A DNA stretch of 43,092 bases from Nitrospinota bacterium (GTDB lineage: Bacteria > 2-12-FULL-45-22 > JACOWJ01). The stretch is from assembly GCA_016176845.1 (NCBI GenBank), contig JACOWJ010000030.1, positions 1 to 43,092 of the forward strand, written 5' to 3'. Within the stretch, counting starts at the first letter, position 1; every line of letters begins with the position of its first letter. Under the pieces are notes generated by a model. It saw nothing but the letters and a program-made list of their open reading frames with translations. It was not told where the DNA came from and did no database searches. A program made the translations under genes and the position numbers. Shown here one piece after another: positions 38,985 through 43,092 of this stretch.

Positions 38985-41030
38985 ATGCCGCCAAAATATC
39001 GCATCGCAGCCGATGTAGGGGGAACCTTCACGGACCTCTTCGTCTACGAAGAGGGGAGCGGGGAGACGCGGATCGTCAAATATCCCTCCACGCCAGAGAA
39101 CCCCGCCCTGGGGGTGTTGGCCGCCCTCGAGAGGTCCGGGGTGGAGATCCCCCAGGTGGTCTTCTTCTCCCATGGGACCACCGTGGGAACGAATGCCCTC
39201 ATTCAGCGCAAGATCGCCCGGACGGGGCTGATCACCACCCAGGGGTTCCGGGACGTTTTGGAGATCCGGCGGGGCAACAAGCTGGAGCTGTGGGATGCCT
39301 ATCAAGACGTGGCCCCCGCCTTGATCCCCCGACGCTATCGACGGGAGGTGGAGGAGCGGGTGGATTACGGCGGCCGGGTACTCCTCCCTCTTCGCGAGGA
39401 GGATGTCCGGCGGGTGGCCCGCCTCTTCCAGGCGCAGGGGATCGAATCGATCGCGGTCTGCTTCCTTCACTCCTACGCCAACCCCGCCCACGAGCGGAGG
39501 ACTGGGGAGATCCTCCAAGAGGAGATCCCGGAGGCGTACATCTGCATCTCCTCCGACGTCCTGCCGGAGATCTTCGAGTACGAGCGGGCCAGCACCACCG
39601 CCATCAATGCCTGCCTGGCCCCCATCGTCAGCCGCTATTTGAAAGGGCTGGTGGGCCTGCTGCGAGATCGGGGGTATGGGCACGATATCTTGATCATGCA
39701 CTCGGCCGGGGGGGTGATGACCGCCGAGACAGCGGTCAACTATGCCGCCCGTCTGACCAACTCAGGCCCGGCGGCCGGGGCGGCGGCGGGGGCTTTCTTC
39801 GCCAGGCTTTGCGGTTTCGAGAACGCCATTACCATCGACATGGGAGGGACCAGCGCCGATGTCTCCCTGACCTATCGGGGGGAGACCCGCATCACCCGGG
39901 AGTGGGCGGTGGAGTTCGGCCATCCCATCGTTTTTCCCTGTGTCGACATGGTCTCCATCGGGGCCGGAGGGGGCAGTGTGGCCTGGATCGACGAGGGCGG
40001 CTCGCTGCACAATGGCCCGCAGAGCATGGGGGCCGACCCGGGGCCGGCTTGCTATCTCAAAGGGGGGACCGAGCCGACCAACACCGATGCCAATATCGTT
40101 TTGGAGCGGCTCAACGCCGAGATGTTCCTGGGGGGAGAGATGCGGGTCGATAAGGAGAGGGCCCGCCAGGTCATCCGGGATAGAATTGCCGCCCGCCTGG
40201 GCTATTCTGAGGTGGAGGCGGCCGACGCCATCATAAGAATCGCCAACGCCAACATGATCGACGCGATCCGGCTTATCTCGGTCCGGAAGGGGTACGACCC
40301 CCGGGAGTTCGTCCTGGTAGGCTTCGGGGGGGCGGGTCCCCTCCACTGCACCGCTCTGGCCAGGGAGCTGGAGATCCCCAAGGTGATCATCCCTCCCTGG
40401 CCGGGGCTGACCTCGGCTATCGGCTGCCTGTTGGTAGACCTGCGGCACGACTTCTCCAAGACGGTCATCATGAGCGTCCAGGACCCGGCCGTCCCTTCGC
40501 TGGAGGGGGAGCTGGCCGCGCTGGAGCGAGAGGCCGCCGAGCGGCTGCGGGAGGAAGGGGTGCCGGAGGGACAGATTCAGATCCTGCGCTACCTGGATAT
40601 GCGCTACCTGGGCCAATGGCGCTCCTTGACCGTCTCCTGCCCCCACCCCCTGGATGCCCGGAGCATCGTCCAGGCCTGCGAGAGCTTCCACCGGGAGCAT
40701 GAGAGGGAGTATATGTATTCCCGGAGGGAGCAAGAGATCGAAATCCACGGCCTGCGGGTGAGCGGGCTCGGGATGACTGCCAAGCCCCAATTCCGGAAGC
40801 ACTCGGGGAACGGCAGCCGGGAGGCGGCCCTCAAGGGGGTCCGTCCGGTCTATTTCGGCGAGGCCGGAGGGTTTACCGAGGCCGCTGTCTACGACCGGAG
40901 CCGCCTCTTCCCGGGAGTGATGCTCCAGGGACCCGCCGTGGTGGAACAGATGGATTCGACCGTGATGATCCATCCCGGAATGCGGGCCATAGCGGACGAG
41001 TACCTGAACCTGATTATCGACGTGAGATAG
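38985..41030 (+). CDS. hyuA: Hydantoinase A / oxoprolinase family ATP-dependent enzyme
   Basis: A 681-residue member of the HyuA/5-oxoprolinase alpha family, which opens cyclic amide rings such as hydantoins or 5-oxoproline with ATP. The ASKHA ATPase motifs are visible: ADVGGTFTDLFVYE at the N-terminus, GTTVGTNALI, and MGGTSADVSL with IGAGGGSVAW. The length fits a stand-alone HyuA. The ATG has GGGGGAGGG about 7 bases upstream. HyuA normally works with HyuB, which is not present here; an amidohydrolase follows instead. The substrate is therefore open. Confidence 0.9.
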   Translation: MPPKYRIAADVGGTFTDLFVYEEGSGETRIVKYPSTPENPALGVLAALERSGVEIPQVVFFSHGTTVGTNALIQRKIARTGLITTQGFRDVLEIRRGNKLELWDAYQDVAPALIPRRYRREVEERVDYGGRVLLPLREEDVRRVARLFQAQGIESIAVCFLHSYANPAHERRTGEILQEEIPEAYICISSDVLPEIFEYERASTTAINACLAPIVSRYLKGLVGLLRDRGYGHDILIMHSAGGVMTAETAVNYAARLTNSGPAAGAAAGAFFARLCGFENAITIDMGGTSADVSLTYRGETRITREWAVEFGHPIVFPCVDMVSIGAGGGSVAWIDEGGSLHNGPQSMGADPGPACYLKGGTEPTNTDANIVLERLNAEMFLGGEMRVDKERARQVIRDRIAARLGYSEVEAADAIIRIANANMIDAIRLISVRKGYDPREFVLVGFGGAGPLHCTALARELEIPKVIIPPWPGLTSAIGCLLVDLRHDFSKTVIMSVQDPAVPSLEGELAALEREAAERLREEGVPEGQIQILRYLDMRYLGQWRSLTVSCPHPLDARSIVQACESFHREHEREYMYSRREQEIEIHGLRVSGLGMTAKPQFRKHSGNGSREAALKGVRPVYFGEAGGFTEAAVYDRSRLFPGVMLQGPAVVEQMDSTVMIHPGMRAIADEYLNLIIDVR

Positions 41031-41035
41031 GGAAA

Positions 41036-41146
41036 AAGTCAGAGTTCAGGAGTCAGAAGTTAGAATTCAGGAGCCAGAAGTCAGAAGTCAGCGGTCAGCA
41101 TGGGGAGGAGAGATTTTGCCTCCCGACTTCTGGCTCCCGACTACTT
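41036..41146. repeat. Word hairpin (CAGAAGT units)
   Basis: Words such as GTCAGAAGTTAGAATTCAGG and CAGAAGTCAGAAGTCAG form the left arm. A perfect 13-bp match GGAGCCAGAAGTC (41080-41092) pairs with 41125-41137, with GGGGAGG/CCTCCC inside. It lies between hyuA and the amidohydrolase gene. Confidence 0.8.
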
Positions 41147-41179
41147 ATTATTGAGAAGCTGATCATGGAGGAAAAGAAG

Positions 41180-42112
41180 ATGATCATCGATGCCCACTGC
41201 CACATCTGGCACGAGGACTGGATGCCGCCGTTGTTCTGGGACCTCTTGAGCCGGATGATCGGCCGGCTATACGCCAAGGCGGGGAGGGAGCTCTCTCCGG
41301 CCCAGATTCGGGAGGAGGTCCTGGAGCGCCACTACTTCGATCCCCAGGGAGACAAGCTCATTCGGGCTCTGGACGAGGCCGGGGTCGACAAGGCGGTGGT
41401 CCTGGTGCTCGATTTCGGGCTGGCCATGGGGGAAGGCAAGGTCCCCATCGAGGAGCAGAACCGGGCCTATGGCCAAATTGCCCAACGCTATCCCGATCGC
41501 TTGATCCCCTTCGCCAGCGTGGATCCCCGGAGGAGGGGGGCCGTAGAGCTGATCGAGCGGGCGGTGAAGGAATGGGGGCTCAAGGGGCTCAAGCTCCATC
41601 CGACGGCGGGCTTCTACCCCAACGAGGCGATTACCTACCGCCTCCTGGAGAAGGCCGCGCAGCTGAACCTCCCCGTCCTCTTCCACACCGGCCCGGTCCC
41701 CGCGCCACTCCGGAGCAAGCATGCCCATCCCCTCCACCTGGATGACGTGGCCGTGGATTTCCCCCAGCTGAAGATCATCGCCGCCCACCTCAGCTTCTGC
41801 TGGTGGCAGGAGCTGGCCACCTTCGCCGGCCACCAGGCCAACCTCTACTGCGATATTGCGGGCTGGCAGCATGCCGCCGAGCGCAACTACCCGGCCTTCT
41901 GCCAGGTGCTGCGGGCGGTCCTGGATACGGCCGGCCCCGAAAAGGTCCTCTACGGGACCGATGGGCCCTTCCTGCGCCCCTTCGTTCCCGATGGGGAGTA
42001 CCTCCGGCTCATCCGGGAACTGCCCGAGCAGGCCCCCTCCTCCTTAAAATTCACCCGGGAGGAAGTGAACGGCATCCTGGGGGGAAACGCCCGGCGCGTC
42101 CTCGGGATCTAA
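41180..42112 (+). CDS. Amidohydrolase-2 family metal-dependent hydrolase
   Basis: A 310-residue TIM-barrel hydrolase. The metal site starts with DAHCH at residues 4-8; GLKLHPTAGFYP, VLFHTGP, AAHLSF and GTDGPF supply the other ligands and catalytic aspartate. Relatives are decarboxylases and lactonases acting on aromatic or small carboxylic substrates. The track begins at ATG 41165; ATG 41180 is preferred because GGAGG lies 8 bases ahead and MIIDAHCH is the family N-terminus. It probably forms a small unit with hyuA, possibly a cyclic-amide breakdown pathway. The substrate is unknown. Confidence 0.88.
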   Translation: MIIDAHCHIWHEDWMPPLFWDLLSRMIGRLYAKAGRELSPAQIREEVLERHYFDPQGDKLIRALDEAGVDKAVVLVLDFGLAMGEGKVPIEEQNRAYGQIAQRYPDRLIPFASVDPRRRGAVELIERAVKEWGLKGLKLHPTAGFYPNEAITYRLLEKAAQLNLPVLFHTGPVPAPLRSKHAHPLHLDDVAVDFPQLKIIAAHLSFCWWQELATFAGHQANLYCDIAGWQHAAERNYPAFCQVLRAVLDTAGPEKVLYGTDGPFLRPFVPDGEYLRLIRELPEQAPSSLKFTREEVNGILGGNARRVLGI

Positions 42113-42519
42113 CGCCCTCCCCTGAAGTCCCTCTTCTTCGGCAGAGGAAGCCCGCTGGAAGGTTTGAGGGATGAGGAGCACTTTACAAAGGCTGGGTCCT
42201 TATGGCCCCTCCCCTCCCCCCCCAACCCTCCCTCGGGTAGGGGTTGGGGGGGGGGATACTGAGTTTTCTCCCGCCACAAATGGTCCACCTGAGGATCGTG
42301 GGCAATAGCCTGGTCGGGTTTGCAGCGCTTACACGGCCTGAACCCTGCCTGTTCAGCAATTTCAGGTAGAGGAAAGAAGGACACATTTTCGGTTTTTGGC
42401 TTTCGCGATGCGCAAGAAGGGCGACAGTAGATGCCTGTGGAGCGCACAGCATAAACGAAAGCGCCATCGTAACAGCGATCTCTTTGCAGCACCGCCTGCC
42501 AGTAACTGGACTCATTCAT
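42109..42519 (-). pseudogene. Ada-type methylphosphotriester DNA repair domain, truncated
   Basis: On the minus strand, residues 1-70 form the Ada N-terminal zinc domain (YWQAVLQRDRCYDGAFVYAV, RPSCASRKPKTENV, AGFRPCKRCKPD). The four ligand cysteines are C32, C36, C63 and C66; C32 is the expected methyl acceptor. After about residue 84 the frame enters the C/G-tract repeat (YPPPQPLPEGGLGGEGRG) and then unrelated sequence, so the regulatory HTH and the O6-alkylguanine transferase domains are absent. The start is ATG 42519 with GGGAGAT 9 bases ahead. It may be a disrupted ada gene or a stand-alone Ada domain whose tail was overwritten. Confidence 0.7.
42195..42262. repeat. C/G-tract hairpin inside the ada reading frame
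   Basis: CCCCTCCCCTCCCCCCCCAA faces GGGGTTGGGGGGGGGGATAC across TCGGGT. It is similar in type to the elements at 6.75 and 37.41 kb and breaks the Ada reading frame's homology. Confidence 0.65.
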
Positions 42520-42639
42520 TTTTGGCATCTCCCCTGGGTTTTGGGTTCCTTGTTCGCATATGGATACATTCCTATTCATCAATATGATAGGGAAAGATGC
42601 CTGTAAAATCTGACTCTCTCTGCTTCAACTTCGCGTTTC

Positions 42640-42780
42640 TTCTTTTTTGTCAGCTCGTCTTCGCGCCGGGTAGGAGGACGGTGTCGCCACCGTCCTCCTA
42701 CCTAAGAACCGGACGTGACGTAGGGTAGGCCGCCAGCGAGTTGCCTTTACAGGTACTTTTCCAACGGCCCCCCCCGAACG
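42640..42780 (-). mobile_element. Possible group II intron/RT remnant
   Basis: On the minus strand, GTCACGTCCGGTTCTTAGG is followed by a perfect 15-bp hairpin, GGTAGGAGGACGGTG (42669-42683) with 42688-42702 and a TCGC loop. The TCACGTCCGGTTCT phrase is familiar from group II intron sequences near the reverse transcriptase ORF, but no RT reading frame or 5' GUGYG end was found. The remainder to the window end (42781-43092) holds no convincing gene. Confidence 0.35.
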
Positions 42781-43092
42781 GTTCGTGACTCTTTCGATGT
42801 CAAGCCGCTCTCCAGTGATCTCAGATGATGGCCAGTACAGCTTTGGCTCTCCGCATTTCGCGTACCGCACTGCTCCTGGACATCGGATCACCTGTTCCCC
42901 TTCCCCTACTCTCCCATGTACTTGGTCGCCCTTTCCGTGGTCATCGAGTCAACGGCACACATTACGGTCCGTCTGTGTCACCCCATTACAGGGATCCGCA
43001 TTGGGTACTATGGGAACTCTGTGACCTTGGGACTCGCGTCCTTTAGGCCATCCCACGTTCCGTTGATGCTAAACGTATCGAGCGCGACTTAG

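Noticed and set aside
39762-40973. Minus-strand ORF of 403 codons opposite hyuA
   Set aside because: It is a shadow of hyuA with no ribosome-binding site; the plus-strand reading carries the ATPase motifs.
1422-41146. CRISPR array, because of the tandem repeats
   Set aside because: The words are 7-8 bases, contiguous and without spacers, and no cas gene is present.
1-43092. tRNA or rRNA genes
   Set aside because: I looked for TPsiC-arm and CCA-type endings and rRNA landmarks and saw none; a tRNAscan-type search would be decisive.

Overview
The window is a GC-rich (roughly 60%), gene-dense bacterial chromosome segment. Heptose/LPS precursor genes (gmhA, hldE), an MsbA-type lipid exporter and UDP-sugar enzymes indicate a Gram-negative cell envelope. 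A 2-oxoacid:ferredoxin oxidoreductase, a tungsten-type aldehyde:ferredoxin oxidoreductase with its ferredoxin and MoaD-like partner, a 2-hydroxyacyl-CoA dehydratase-type protein and an iron-sulfur flavoprotein indicate ferredoxin-based anaerobic metabolism. Together this suggests a Deltaproteobacteria/Desulfobacterota-like (or NC10-like) environmental anaerobe. No rRNA, tRNA or CRISPR was seen, so the taxonomy is inference only.

Layout. (1) 1-13.6 kb, plus strand: envelope sugar block. It holds the end of a WbpA-like dehydrogenase, an NDP-sugar epimerase, UDP-glucose dehydrogenase, an MsbA-like ABC exporter, UDP-glucuronate decarboxylase, radC, a small minus-strand gene, a DnaJ-like zinc-finger miniprotein, gmhA, hldE, a deoxyhypusine-synthase-like protein, a DUF2007-like protein, dut, a frameshifted YycJ-type hydrolase and a DegT-type aminotransferase that lacks its PLP-lysine segment. 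(2) 13.7-17.2 kb: a 59-codon ORF missed by the track, then a minus-strand korD-A-B-C operon whose gamma subunit is fused to a GNAT acetyltransferase. (3) 17.2-21.4 kb, minus strand: PHP phosphoesterase, zinc-ribbon/SUMF1-like protein and VWA protein. (4) 21.4-23.2 kb: a cold-shock gene with an attenuator-like leader, and a DUF4058 gene. (5) 23.5-26.1 kb: ferredoxin-moaD-aor operon (minus). (6) 26.3-27.9 kb: ExeA-like ATPase (minus), divergent from leuCDB-asd, a coiled-coil protein and a radical SAM/SPASM protein (28.2-33.9 kb). (7) 33.9-43.1 kb: a gene-poor gap, a monoheme cytochrome, an HgdB-like protein, an Fe-S flavoprotein, a small membrane protein, hydantoinase A, an amidohydrolase, a truncated ada and a possible group II intron remnant.

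The most striking feature lies between the genes. At least eleven intergenic inverted repeats are built from tandemly reiterated short words, such as TTAGGGA, AAATGCA, AGCTCAT and CAGAAGT. The word differs from site to site while the hairpin architecture is kept, and several supply the stop codon of the adjacent gene. A separate motif, GATCGYATAGGAATTTCC, recurs seven times, often beside these hairpins. Two other dispersed repeat families are present. A 158-bp element with 14-bp terminal inverted repeats and a 10-bp target duplication sits in the 3' end of the PHP gene. All annotation is from reading the sequence; no database search was run.
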